A stretch of DNA of 55,514 nt, from the NCBI GenBank assembly GCA_002081555.1, contig MZNV01002588.1:1-55514 (forward strand), written 5' to 3'. Under the pieces are notes generated by a model. It did not search any database. It worked only from the letters and a program-made list of their open reading frames with translations, and was not told the DNA's origin. Position numbers and translations under genes: made by a program. Source of the stretch: Protostelium mycophagum (taxonomy: Eukaryota > Evosea > Variosea > Protosteliida > Protosteliaceae). Shown here in pieces: positions 22,449-34,050 of the stretch (position 1 is the first letter of the stretch; the number at the start of each line of letters is the position of its first letter).

Positions 22449-25400
22449 TTAATTCCAAAATAAAATGGATTTTTCTTCTTTTATGAAGGTTTGTGGCTTG
22501 CCGTGCAACTCGTTAACAAACCGCACGCTTTTACGGTAATAAATATAATCGTTGCAATACAACAAAAGAACACTTGAATCTGTCTGAAGTTGTATATCTG
22601 CTCAACGGCTTGATGATCGAAGATAACAACAATGAGAGAGGCCTACCTCCACCACAGGCAAGCCAACTCGTGTGGTTTTTGGAAGTATTCCACCTCACTC
22701 TGTGGATACCCACCATCGGATCGAATGATGACAATGCTATCAAGACATCAGATATGATGATCACGATGGCGACTCACGATCGATGTTGTCTTGGTCTTCT
22801 GAACGTAGTGGATATGTGATTGCGGCTCCATTCTCCCCCCTTGATACTCTCAACAGCGTTGTGGAGAACTGAATACGTCATCCATCACTTCCGATTTTTT
22901 AGCATCATGGTGTCGCGTTTTTATGTACAAAGAGTCACGAGATCTAAAAATAGAATAGAATATCACCTTCTTCATCCTTCTGAGGGAGATGTCCTCCACA
23001 TTTAAACACCTGACGCTCCCGTCTGTAGTACCCAGCGCCATGTTCTGAAAATCATGTGACACGTCCACGTCCCATAATGAAACGTTGCTGTCGGGCTCGT
23101 ATAACTTGGTGAGGAGATTTCCAGTCCTCGCGGCGAAGATTCTGACGGAGCCGTCCTCCATCGCCAAGATGGGGCCCATCCCTCCCATTATGGGACCGTT
23201 AGCGGTGGACCACAACAACGCGTTGGCATTGCCTGTTTTGAAATTTAAATCTTGAAATCGGGCGGGAAAATTCTTTCAAAAGACCAAATAAGATATCGTC
23301 TTGAAATTACAAATTCATGATTAGGATATCTCACCTCCCCCAGCGATCATCTGGAAAATCGGCTGAAAGTCCTTTCTTACATCCCAGAATTTCAACCTGG
23401 CGTCTAGACTACTGGTCGCGATCCTGTTGGGGTCATGGGGGGACCAGGCTATGTCGTGTATCATCTGGTTATGTGCCCTCGTTGTAAAAAAGGGGAAGAG
23501 GCGGTCGTCGACAGGACTCATGTCGACGACTTCGACAGAAGTGGCCGGTGATTCCTGGAACACTCAGGATGAGATTTCAGGGAAATTTCAGGGAAATTTA
23601 GGTCATCTACCTCGGATGTTATGTGCCCCAAATTCCAAACTCTTAAAGTACCATCACCGTATCCAACCGCAATTATGGGTCTACCGTCTGGAGACCATGA
23701 CAACGTGTTGGCGGGAGAACAGATGGAGACGTACTGGTTGTGCCCGAAAAAAAAGGATGGAGGGATGTGGACGATGGGGGGTGGGAGGGTGAGGTCGGGC
23801 TGAGGGGGTCAGTGGGACATCTACAACGAGGTCAAACCTTTTCTGGGTGTTGGACAGAATAGATACTGATGGAACCGTTTGAGGATGCAACCGCAATGAG
23901 CCCCAATCTTTCATTCTTGTGACCTGTGACTTTTCAGCGAATTTTCAACGTCATTTCTTGATATAAATATCGCTACTGTCTATTTTTAGAACAGATCACA
24001 TCTGAAGAAGATATCTCAAAAAATATTCACCCTTTGGGATATAAGAGTGAGGGGCCCATTTGATGTCGAATATACTCCCTCCCTCATGTGTGATTCCCAT
24101 CACCATATGTGGCTTCTCCTCCTTTCTTCTGAAATTTCTCTCAGTTTTCTCAGCACAAAAATGAAGTGACATTCTACAACGAGACACACCCCTTCAGAGT
24201 CCCCACGTTCCATATTTGGATCAAATATGTACCTGTCGACACGGAGAAGGGTCCTGTCTGCGACAGAAAATTCTTGGAATCTTCGGCAGACAGTGGCGTC
24301 GGCTTGGGTGTCTGCCACTGTTCCAAGAACAGTGTTGAAATTTCGTCGGGATTTATGTGGGATTCCATGCTGCTCGTCTTGGGTTTTTGTTTTCTCGTCT
24401 TGGGATTGGGACCTTTTGCCACATAGTAAGATTTCGGTTTTACGTAACCAGGTTGACCTTTCTGCGAAATTTCAGAGGGATTCCATGTATGTCAATCACG
24501 TGCAGATTAGTGGTTGTGGTTTTAAGAAGCGAAAGAAAAGTATAAATCGAGTACAAAAATAATTATTGTGATATTTGTCCGTCTACAATACAGCTCGTAT
24601 TGTAGATGAGCGGCAGAGCCATAGACTATGTATTTCATTTGGCACAATATAATGAAATTACTGCTTTCTACAACACGACATTAACATGTTCACAAGATGT
24701 GAACTTGTGGCTTGACCTCAGTGCCAGTATATCTCCTTCAAATATACATTTAAATGACAGATTTTATTCTTTTGCATCACTATGATTTTACCAATTAATA
24801 GCAGCTGGCGCACGGTTATAACCGCGATTTCAACCGTGCTTGGCACGTTCATAGCATTAGTAGCAGTCTGCTCACGGTAGTTACCGTGATTTCTGACCGC
24901 CAAAATTTCAAAGTGTTACTGCTCGAAAAAACTTCACCTTGATGTAAACTTTCTTTCCCTCCCCCGGGGGTCTTTTGGTGTATTTACGCTTTTGTTTCTC
25001 AGTATCTACAACGCCCTCCTCTTCTACCTCCTCCTCTTCATCAGAATTTTTCTCGATTTTTCTCGACTTTTTCTTGGATTTTTCTTTGGGTCCGGAGTCG
25101 GAATCAGTTTCCTCCGGAATTTTCGCTGAATTTTCTTTTGTTTTTGGGGTCTTGGGTTTCTCTGGAGTTTTCTGGGAATTTTCTTTTGACTTTTCCTCCG
25201 TTGTAGATGCGGAGTTCTTTCGGCGTTGTGATGAGATACTCTGTACATATTAATATTTTTTAAATATTTTTTGGAACCACAGGGAAGTAACACTCACCTT
25301 CTTCGGCGTGGGGTCCTCTTTCTCTGACTCTGAGGTTTCTGAATCTCTGATCTCCTCTGGGTCTCGTTTTCGTCTCTTTGCTGGGCTTTTCTTTTTGTCT

Positions 25401-25863
25401 TTGTTGGTCTCTTTACTTTTTTTGATTTTTTCACCATCACCCTTCATTTTTTTGGGTTTTTCATTGTCATTTGATTCATTGTCCTTATTCTTTTCTTTTT
25501 CGGGTGTCTCTTTCTTCTTTCTTTTAGAGGTGCTCTCACCATCTCTGATCACGGATCAATTTCGATCATAAATCAATACGGTTTGATCACGAGTTGAGTA
25601 TCACTGACAGAAGGTCCTGAAGACCTACCCTTCAGATGGTCTCTTTCTCTTTGAAGGTGTCTTCTCATTTTTTGATGATATCGCCTCTAAAGGGACTAAG
25701 GACTCTGCGTCAACGAGTATATCATCCTTATTCTGTCAGATCACATAAACCAAGGAGGCATCACCTCTACAGCCCATGGATCAGATTCAGCAGGAGTTGC
25801 CTTCTTAAAAGTGAGTTTGGTTTGTCCCTTATCTTCTTTCTCCTTCTCCTTCTTTCGTGGCAT
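22449..25863 (-). CDS. TFIIIC subunit-like WD40 protein (GTF3C2/TFC6 type)
   Basis: TFIIIC binds the B box of tRNA genes and recruits TFIIIB for RNA polymerase III. The ATG at 25863 gives MPRKKEKEKEDKGQTKLTFK. A long, very Lys/Glu/Ser-rich region follows (25010-25720; SKRKKKETPEKEKNKDN, SPAKRRKRDPEE), with an AT-hook-like KRKYTKRPPGEGKK. The WD40 part begins with TYLIQIWNVGTLKG (about 24200) and includes GGSIFDIKWAPHSY, GLIAVASSNGS, MSWSPDGRPIIAVGYGDGTL with RVWN, HDIAWSPHDPNRIATSSLDA, and LGTTDGSVRCLNVED. The late motif IHRVRWNTSKNHTSWLACGG (about 22650-22710) closely resembles the GTF3C2 C-terminal IHKVRFSPN...GWLVSGG. The very 3' end is not fixed; it lies between 22449 and 22600. At least eight exons. 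Confidence 0.75.
24784..24918 (+). repeat. Dispersed repeat family R1, copy A
   Basis: Runs from attttaccaattaatagcag through gcacggttataaccgcgatt, gtgcttggcacgttc and ctcacggtagttaccgtgat to ccgccaaaatttcaaagtgt. The same series, in the same orientation, is at 51558-51686 with roughly 85-90% identity by eye. It holds two ACGGT-N-ACCG palindromes. Copy A has an extra attagtagcag-like insertion between the two halves. It lies within a long intron of the TFIIIC-type gene. Confidence 0.88.
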
Positions 25864-26199
25864 CGTCTATGCTGCCGATGATGTTGTGAATAAAAGTTTC
25901 TTCACGTTGTAGAGCTCTCAAATCGTGGAGAACAAATTGACATCGATCATCTTCAAATGAACAGTTCATTATGAGAAATCTAATGACATGAAGTTAGATA
26001 TCGACAAACGAAAGACATTACACCGTCAGAAAGAACCTCGTTTGCACTTGGCATGTCAAACATTCAAATCAAACCTTTCGACATTGCTACTTGAGCCGAA
26101 GCCTGCGATGTGAAAAATACTAACAACAACAGAGATATGACATAGTCTTTCTATCATTCATTCAGAAAATCGCTCAGCTTCATACGGCGGAGTGATCCG
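25864..26199. other. Spacer between TFIIIC-type and PHD genes
   Basis: Promoter of the minus-strand TFIIIC-type gene and 3' flank of the PHD gene. Contains cgttgtaga at about 25904. No gene seen. Confidence 0.45.
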
Positions 26200-28471
26200 T
26201 CACCAAAAACAGTCCCCATAATGCTGCGGGCCGTTGTTCATCTGTCGACGATCTATCCCCTGGGGCTTATTGTCCCCTGTTGTCATGCCGTGTATCTGTC
26301 GCTCTACAACTATGGAACGTTGTGTAACTTCTGCCTGATCATCCTCTTTGCGACTCTTTTCTTCTGTCTTAATCATCTGTGATGTTGTAGATTGGCCCAT
26401 CTCTGGTTCAGGAGACTGTATCTAAGCCCATAAATTTTCAATTGGAAAAGGCTCAAGATCTTTATACCTGCATAGTTCCACCGTTCTTATTGTCTACGTT
26501 ACTCTCTTCTATTGTGGCAACGGATGCTTGTGGTTCTATCTCTTGTAGTGTGTCATCAAGGGTGGTGTTGATGTCTTCAGCTTCGCGCTCGCCTTCGTTG
26601 TACACATTGTCTTCACTGTCGACATCCGCATCTTCTTCATCTTGTAGCGTGTCGACACTATCGTCCAGCATCATTCCATCATGATCGTGATCATCCTTCT
26701 CATCAAAGGCATCCTCAGGTTCTATCCCTCTTATCTGCTCTAAGACATCATCGCTTATATAGCTGTCCCATCTGGATTGATTCAATCTACAATCACAAAG
26801 GCCGTGTGCAGAAGAGCCACAGTTACACACATCATCTGCGAAATTGTATGCGATTTTCGCATCTGCGACAGAGTTGTAGAGTGCGATTTTTTCTTTCCAT
26901 AGTGAAATTTGGGTGAAATTTCGAGTGACGAACCTTTCTGTGAGGGAGAATGTACCTGGGGCGATTCTTGTAAAAGTCGCCTCGTCTCCTCCATATTTGA
27001 TATTTGAATTCATAACCTTGGCGGGAAATCAGTACATACGTGTACACATCGTAAACATCGTTGTAGTACCTGAGAGAGGGAACATTGTGGCGATTTTGAG
27101 GTGCTCTGAATATGTTTGAATTTGGACAAGATGTCATTGATGTGAAGTCCACTCCCACCTTCTCTTTTATCATCGAGTAAGACCTGCAAACAGTCATTCA
27201 TTTGAAATTTGAATTACGAATTGGCGGGAAATCAAACCTTCACTGTGGGGACGAACCACATAGAGTTCTGGTTTAACTTTGCAGCATCCGAAGGGGTGTT
27301 CTGTCTCCTTTTCTTCATCTCTCGAACCTCCTCTTCCTCTTCTAATGAGACATCAGAGTCAGATGATGAGGAAGTGTCCTTCCTTCTTCTTGGCTGTTTC
27401 GTTCTGTCTTCTTTGGCCTCTTTGATCTGATGATTGGTTGGATCATTCTTCTTTTTGGTTGGTGTGGGGAGGTCAGCCGTCTTGGCAAGGTACTCTTCTG
27501 TGCCTGGTGTAGGGCATAGAGGACAAGTCCATGGGAGCTTAGCGACGCGGTATATTCGAGGTCTTAAGCATGAGAGATGATAGGAGCGATTACATCCGGG
27601 AAATCCGCATGAGTAGGTCGATGATGATTCGTGACAAATCAGACAAGCACGCAGAGAAGTGCCCTGAGTGGAAGGCCTCTGCTTTGACATACGGGCTATC
27701 TGAGAAGGAAACTGGTGATCAAGTCATCATATGAAATCATATCTTCGATATGATGTTCTCATTAGGTGCATGATGTGATCAAAAGAACCAACCTTAAATT
27801 CCAGAGTCATATCTCCGTCATCGCTGCTACTGTCCTCTTCAATGTCTTGGACAGGATTTCTCGATATCACCGATGACCTTTTCGGCCGCTCAGAATCTTC
27901 ACTTCTTTGTTTGGGTTTAGGTATCTTCTGTTGTAGGGTGATGGAGGATTCGTCTTTGTTTGGAAGTTTCTGTGCTGCGATGAGCCATCTCCGAAAGATG
28001 AGAGGAAGTGATCTCACCTCGATTGCTCTGAAATCATCTTCTGACATTTCCTCGAATAAAAAAGGCACATCGAAAGGAGATTCATCTTCTGATGAGTCCT
28101 TCTCCTAATTTTGAATCAGTTGATGATTTCGATTCTAATTAGTGATGATGATTTCAGGCCATTTCTCAGATGTAGGTCAGGTCAAAACCTCTGCCACGAT
28201 TGATTGGTCTAGCGTAAATGCAATTTGAAATGAAAGAAGTTGATTGGCTGAGCTGATTGATTGAAAGCTCCTCACTTTCTGTTTGTTTTCATCGGATTCA
28301 TCTTCCATCACGCTCTCGTCATTGCCAATCGTCATATAGCTGCATTCAAACACCACGATCTTTGGAGCCCATCGTATCGTTTCGGGTTTCGTTTTATTCG
28401 TATGAGTAAGTGTAAACTGCCAAAGTTGCAAGTCCTTCTGTCTCCAAAATAGCACTCATTCTAGAATTCAT
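26200..28471 (-). CDS. PHD-finger nuclear protein
   Basis: PHD fingers read histone-tail methylation, so a chromatin role is likely. The proposed start at 28471 gives MNSRMSAILETEGLATLA, spliced to VVFECSYMTIGNDESV and an acidic stretch. FLFEEMSEDDFRAIEVRSLP follows, then basic and acidic linkers. The PHD finger is CLICHESSSTYSCGFPGCNR with SYHLSCL...WTCPLCP (about 27520-27650), the expected Cys4-His-Cys3 pattern. After a KR/S-rich tract, the later exons carry a domain I do not know: SMIKEKVGVDFTSMTSCPNS, then FTRIAPGTFSLTERFVTRNF and WKEKIALYNSVADAKIAYNF, followed by CNCGSSAHGLCDCRLNQSRW. The C-terminus is acidic. The first exon is the least secure part. Confidence 0.72.
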
Positions 28472-28847
28472 CTGGAAGTAAAATCCTTGGGAAATCGTGG
28501 TGTTGTGTTTGGCTCTTAGAGGTTGTCAATGGGTATATGTGAAAGAGAATGAAAGGGTCAAACTCAGCTTGCGAAAGTGACCACATAGCATGCTTTGTTG
28601 AAAGAAACACTTTTCGTTTTTGTACAGTGGTGGATTTCCTGCCAAAGCTGTGCAAAGCACGATCAGGTGGACAAACAACCCAAAAAACACAGCACATCGT
28701 TAAAGTGTACACTGTAGTTCGCAAAGGTGTTCATGTGGTGAGGTAACAGCGCTCTTCGCAGTCAACAGAAACAACATACACTCTGAACTGCTTCGCCACA
28801 AAGGTACACTCATGAAAGTATTCTGCCAAACTGAACAGATACATCAC
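28472..28847. other. Spacer with an unassigned 87-codon frame
   Basis: Between the GFA-type gene stop and the PHD gene start. A minus-strand frame (28461-28724) reads WSLSQAEFDPFILFHIYPLT and looks somewhat coding-like, but it has no domain and no splice-linked partner. It may be an extra 5' exon of the PHD gene or chance. Confidence 0.35.
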
Positions 28848-29327
28848 TCATTCCTTTGATTTATGAGCTACAGTGGCAACTTGACCTTCCCAATTATCTT
28901 TTCCATCAAAGGGCACGATCTTGTATGAGATCTTGGACTCGTCAAGGCATCTGAAGTTGACCTGAAGACAATTAAAATGATCAAACATGATTCTGCTTAC
29001 ATCGACACCATCTGGATTGCTGCGAGGAATGTAGAAGGGACAAATACCACAGGTCTTACAAAAGTAATGCTTGGCTACCCCTGTCCCAAAAGTGTATAGA
29101 TTGAGGTGATCCTCGCCCTTTGTTTGGGTGAACTTGCTTTTCGGTACAATTAGATGCAGAAACCCTAAAAAGAATGGTTGATACAGTTAAAGAAGGTCCT
29201 GTTAAATAACACCTTTCTTGTAGCAGATCGAACAGTTGCAGTCATCTATTGCCAATTCCTCTTTTGGAACTACGACTTGGAATTGAATAGCACCGCAGTG
29301 GCAAGAGCCCTGAAGTTCTTGTGTCAT
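28848..29327 (-). CDS. GFA-domain zinc protein (CENP-V-like)
   Basis: A small protein of the glutathione-dependent formaldehyde-activating (GFA/Mss4-fold) family that also includes CENP-V. Start at the ATG at 29327: MTQELQGSCHCGAIQFQVVV, then DDCNCSICYKKG, FLHLIVPKSKFTQTKGEDHL, YTFGTGVAKHYFCKTCGICP and YIPRSNPDGVDV. The last exon is NFRCLDESKISYKIVPFDGK with DNWEGQVATVAHKSKE. All zinc ligands (CHC, CNCSIC, CKTCG) are present. Three exons with short introns. Full length for the family. The exact substrate is unknown; animal CENP-V binds chromatin and microtubules, while other members act on small thiol adducts. Confidence 0.9.
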
Positions 29328-29400
29328 CTTTCTGATTTCGAAATTATGCCACATCAAATCGACAAAAACCGTTAAAAAATCATTATCTGCGCTACCGCAG

Positions 29401-31787
29401 ATGCAACGCTCAAATTCAAATTCTTCACTCGCCTCTCTGAGCTCAGTTTTATCAGTGAGTGAGAGGCACTGGTCCTTTCTGACTCATAATGTAGGAGGAT
29501 AATAGATCGGTGACTTCAGAGACAACAACAGAGGACCTCGAGAATGGACTTGTGCCTGGCTATATGAGACCGACAGATGGTTCTCTGCGAAAGAACATTC
29601 CGCGGAAGAAGACAAATTCTGTGGTATGTTCATCAATGAAAGAAGATTCTGACAGAACGAAGTCGATGAAAAATTCACCAAAGGTCAGCGGAGCCGTTGG
29701 GTCACCAAGATTGTGAGATTTTGTTTTTCATTCACATTGCCAAACTACTTCCAACAGTGCTGTCGAATATCCCAGCTATAATTTTACCCTTCGTCTGTTT
29801 TTATTCAAACTAATGTTTCTGAAAATGAATCAGATGTAAAGTGAGAGAGGAGGGAGGAGTTAAAAAAAGGGACTCAATCGATCTGACCAAATCACCAGAC
29901 AGTCCATCAAAAACACCAGACATCACTTCAACTCGAACCCCAGACTCCACCCGAAAGAACCAAGAGATATCACCAAACAGCAGTAATGATACGGTCACAC
30001 ATGTGGATAAAGAGGAGACAATAGGACCGAAAAAGATAACATATGATCACCACTTCAGCTCATCTACAACGAGCCTAACCACAAAAAACGAGGTCAAACC
30101 TTTAGCTGTGGCTCCCGCTATGCTGAAAAGAGTGAGATATCTCATGATTTTATGATGATATCGTCAAAATGACTAAGAATTCGATTTTTAAAGTTTTTTC
30201 CGTAAATAAAATATTATGCTGTAACGAGGAAGAATCACGGTAACAACCGCACGAAATATGGCTGTTGTGACATAAAATCTCCAAATCTGAAAATCAAAAA
30301 AATATATAAAAACACTGAAAAAATTCATTTAAAGAAACTGCAGCAAAACAAAGATAGATCTACTTCAGTAGGGCCTAAGCCCCCGAAACCATACCAAAAG
30401 CCAAAGACAATTATGCCACAATTCGAAGCCTCAAAAGCATCTTTAGTCAAGGAAAATATGATTCTGAGGCAACAGGTGAGTTCCACACAATCATATAATT
30501 TTTCCACAATATTTTTTATTTTTAATAATTTTTATCAAAACTTATTTATTTTTACAATTTAAAATTTAAAATGGAAAGAATGACAGAAAAAGGTGGAGGA
30601 TTTTCGCGCCAAATTAACAGTAGTGGAAGAAGAATTAACTAAGAAAGAGAACGGAGTTTCGGAGTTAAATAAATTGTGCTCACGGCTCACCACGGAGCTG
30701 GACAGGTGCCAGGAGCACAATAGACAATTGGAGATGCATATCGCTACTATATGTACGATGCATCTACAACGGTAAGTTTTGTGAAATTCCGGGGAAATCC
30801 TGTGGTATTTATGGGTTGTAGATATAGGTCTGAAAATCCGAAGCGAAAAACTTCCACTGAAAATTCAGAATCGCAGATTTCAGACCTGCAGAAGACCTTT
30901 TCGCAACTCTCAGATTCGCAGAAAAACTCGCTACTTTCAGATTCGCAGAAATCTTCGCAACTTTCAGACTCGCAGAAATCTCCCCAACTTTCAGATTCGC
31001 AGAAAAGTCAACCACAGCCTTCTCTGCAGCACAGCCAGTCCCAGAATTCAGAGGATGGAGGATTTCCATTCCAGCCGATTACCAACTTGGAAAAAGGGAG
31101 GACAGTTCTGGACGACTATAGAAGCTCGGCAGATGACATAGGTAGAGGTACGTGTGTTTAGTACTGAAGAATCCTCGCCATGACATGATGTCGTGTTATT
31201 TCGCCATGATATCATAATGTCATGTCAAAAGTGGTCCAATTTGCTGATGGTGTGTAGGTACAGAAATGGACGAGTTGACGCCGGAGGAAATTCAGAGAAG
31301 GTTGGAAAAGAGAGTTTTAAAGAGGGAACAACAGTTTTACCTCTTAAAACAGAGATACACACAAGTACGATCCTCTATATCTTTGTTTATTCAAGTCTCA
31401 CCACTCTTCGTTTTTGTCATGACGAAGCCACGTCATCATAATAAAGACGTTATTGTCTATTTATAGCACAGAACCGCGGCCTGATAGAACCGCATCAATC
31501 AACACGAGCACAATACTTTTTGTTTCTAAAGCACGTGCACGTGAACGCTGAGGGACACAACCGTTGATCTATTTATAGGTACTGACCAGCTTGACACCGA
31601 AAATCCACAGCTTCGAGGTCGCCCTGCAGGCTGCCGAAGAAGACAACAAGCAGACGCGAAAAGCTTTGGACACGTCACAAAAAGAGGTGGTCTTTCGTTG
31701 TCTATCTACAACGAGATTGATTTTTATAAGGTGGCCGCGCTTAAGGCTGAACTGATGAAAGAGATGAGCAAGGGGAAGCAGAAATAA
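29401..31787 (+). CDS. Coiled-coil protein with Ser/Gln nonapeptide repeats
   Basis: No family recognised. The start at 29401 (MQRSNSNSSLASLSSVLS) is supported by a clean phase-0 splice to EDNRSVTSETTTEDLENG. Long Ser/Thr/Lys-rich disordered exons follow (KSPDSPSKTPDITSTRTPDS). Then come coiled-coil exons (FEASKASLVKENMILRQQ; ELTKKENGVSELNKLCSRLT) and the 27-base tandem repeat coding four LSDSQK units. More helical exons end the protein: DELTPEEIQRRLEKRVLKRE; VALQAAEEDNKQTRKALDTS; AALKAELMKEMSKGKQK. Nine or so exons. Frame is kept at every join I checked. It could be a cytoskeletal, centrosomal or ciliary scaffold, but this is a guess from composition only. Confidence 0.75.
30904..31011 (+). 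repeat. 27-base coding tandem repeat, four copies
   Basis: Unit reads caactttcagattcgcagaa plus seven bases and codes for QLSDSQK followed by two variable residues, four times in a row. The frame is kept and most changes fall in the last two codons of the unit, so the repeat is tolerated or selected at protein level. Confidence 0.9.
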
Positions 31788-32058
31788 AGACATGGAATGA
31801 AAGGTGAAGAGGTGAAGCATCTCGCAGAATGTACAAAGATAAAGAATGTATCTTGTCTTCTCTTATTTGCCATTTTTGATATGAGCAAGTCGAATTACAA
31901 AGAGGAGGCTTTCTCGTCCCATTCTCTTATTCTTTGCAAAGAGTTTATTTTATAGACGTTGACGGCAAGTGGCACATGAAGCTGCATGAGGCCGAAGGCG
32001 AAAAATTTGGTTTTCAAAACTACAACGTGACGAAAGATCTTTCATCCCTCACAAAGGA
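31788..32058. other. Short spacer with an unassigned coding-like piece
   Basis: After an acceptor-like ttttatag at about 31950, the plus strand reads VDGKWHMKLHEAEGEKFGFQ and [14 protein letters not shown] to a stop at about 32060. The piece looks coding and stays in the same frame as the kinase N-terminal region beyond that stop. It may be the last exon of a tiny gene or a relic of the kinase 5' end. Confidence 0.3.
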
Positions 32059-33868
32059 ATGAGCGGACGACCTCCACCACCCTCACTATAACGGAAATGG
32101 AAGGTCAGGTCCACCCCCAACTCTTCCTGTGAGCAGAAATCAACCTCCTGTCAATAATAGCGATCGATGGGGAGCCAGAAGCGTGGAATGTTTTGAGAAG
32201 TTAGACCAAGTTGGAGAAGGAACATATGGGTGAGTTTAGATGTTTTTTGGAGGTGATATCTGACCATATTGATTAGAAAAGTATACAAGGCGAGGAATAA
32301 AGTCACAAAAGAAATTGTTGCTTTGAAGAAAGTCCGTATGGACAATGAGAAAGAGGGAGTGAGTAGTGGACCACCTGAAGTTTCATTTGATCTCTGACTT
32401 TGCAGTTCCCAATTACAGCCATTCGAGAGATCAAAATCCTAAAACAACTCCAACATCAAACGGTCGTTCAACTTCAAGAAATAGTGACCTCAGGTGTGTA
32501 TTATAGATGTTTGATGTGTGAAATGATGTATAATTTTCCTCTCTGACAGTAGTTCCTTAGACGAAGAAGGAAAACAAAGTATATATATGGTCTTCGAATA
32601 CATGGATCACGATCTGACTGGCCTCATGATGTCTGATACAGGATGGACTCCCACCATGCCCCAGATCAAATGTTACATGAAGCAGCTCTTAGAGGGCTTG
32701 CATTACGTTCACACAAATGGGGTTCTTCATCGTGACATCAAAGGTCTCATCCTCTCCAGATCGATTTTCTCACATTTTTCAGGATCAAATCTTTTGATCA
32801 ATAATCGTGGTCAATTAAAGCTGGCCGATTTTGGTTTGGCTCGTCCTTTCACCGAGCAACAAGGAAATTACACAAACAGAGTCATCACATTGTGGTATCG
32901 GCCACCAGAGCTACTTCTCGGTGCTGTGCAGTACGGCCCCGCCATAGACATGTGGTCTGCAGGGTAAGGCTCTTGTCCAATTTATCATGAACTTTCTTCG
33001 AAATCTCCTCACATCTGATGACGTCATAGTTGTATACTGGCAGAGTTCCTGGAACGCAAGGCGATTTTCCCGGGCAAAACAGAACTGGACCAACTGGACC
33101 ATATCTTTAAGCTCTGTGGCTCTCCAAACGAAGAAGACTGGCCGGGTTCCGAGAAACTCCCCTACTTCAAGCTCATGGAATTTCCTAAAAATTTGAAACG
33201 GTGCCTCCGCGAGAGATACAAGCAGTGAGTGATTTTGATGTCGATAATTCTCTTCGTGACGTCATGATGACGTCATCACAGCTGGTCGCCGGACGCTTTG
33301 GAGCTGGTGGATAAATTACTGACTCTCGACCCCTCGAAGAGAATCTCAGCTTCAGACGCGCTGGACAGCGACTTTTTCTGGAAACTTCCCATCCCTTGCG
33401 AGCCCAAAGAGTAAGTCCCGAATATTCGTGCCGTTTTATTTATTTGTGCAGCATACCCGCATACTCGACTTCGAGTCACGAATTCGAGGCCAAAAAAAGA
33501 AGACAGAATAATGAGGTGAAAAGGCAGAAGTCTGGACCACCCCAGAACTATCCGCCCCCTCCAGGAAAGAGACCCTACGAGACGATGACGTCATCAAGCT
33601 CACAACAACCACCGTACAATCAGCAGGGAAGGGCACCCCCTGTACGTATCTTTGATTGTACAACTTGATGAAAAATTCTGAGAAATTTCAGCCCCCGCCT
33701 AGAGGAGGGTACCCACCATCGCATGTACAGCCCCACCATAACCACAACCCTCAACACAATAGAGGACCTCCCCCCCTCAATAATAGGAGTGACCGTCCAC
33801 CCATCGGGGGACAACCCCCCATCCCACCCCCCAGGAGCAATAACCTCCCACCCCCTCCACGAAGATAA
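32059..33868 (+). CDS. Cyclin-dependent kinase, CDK12/13 (CTK1) type
   Basis: CDK12/CTK1 kinases phosphorylate the RNA polymerase II C-terminal domain during elongation. Motifs in order: [15 protein letters not shown] (glycine loop), [14 protein letters not shown] (ATP lysine), [15 protein letters not shown] (the PITAIRE cyclin helix that marks CDK12/13/CTK1), [67 protein letters not shown] and [20 protein letters not shown]. The last exons are Pro/Gly/Asn-rich ([28 protein letters not shown]), a low-complexity tail. The N-terminus is unsettled: the nearest ATG (32059, [10 protein letters not shown]) runs into a stop, while the reading frame entering the kinase ([13 protein letters not shown]) has no ATG of its own. 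A missing 5' exon or a one-base sequence difference would both explain this. The kinase core is intact. Confidence 0.9.
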
Positions 33869-34050
33869 TTTTAAGCTGCCTCTCGTGGTTTTTTGTGCAC
33901 GAAGAGAGCAGAAAAATACAAAAAAATCGAAAAATAAAAATAAACAAAAACAAAAATAAATATTTTTTTTGATTTTTTAGGTCGCGCTACACCAGAAAAT
34001 GGCGGGAAAAATTCTTGTACATAATACTTGTACATGAATTTTATCAGGTT

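Noticed and set aside
22574-22819. Plus-strand frame as a gene
   Set aside because: The opposite strand carries the IHRVRWN...WLACGG motif of the TFIIIC-type protein, which explains the open frame.
24718-24903. Minus-strand frame similar to one at 51457-51669, as a conserved protein family
   Set aside because: The likeness comes from repeat R1 at DNA level; there is no sign of protein-level selection.
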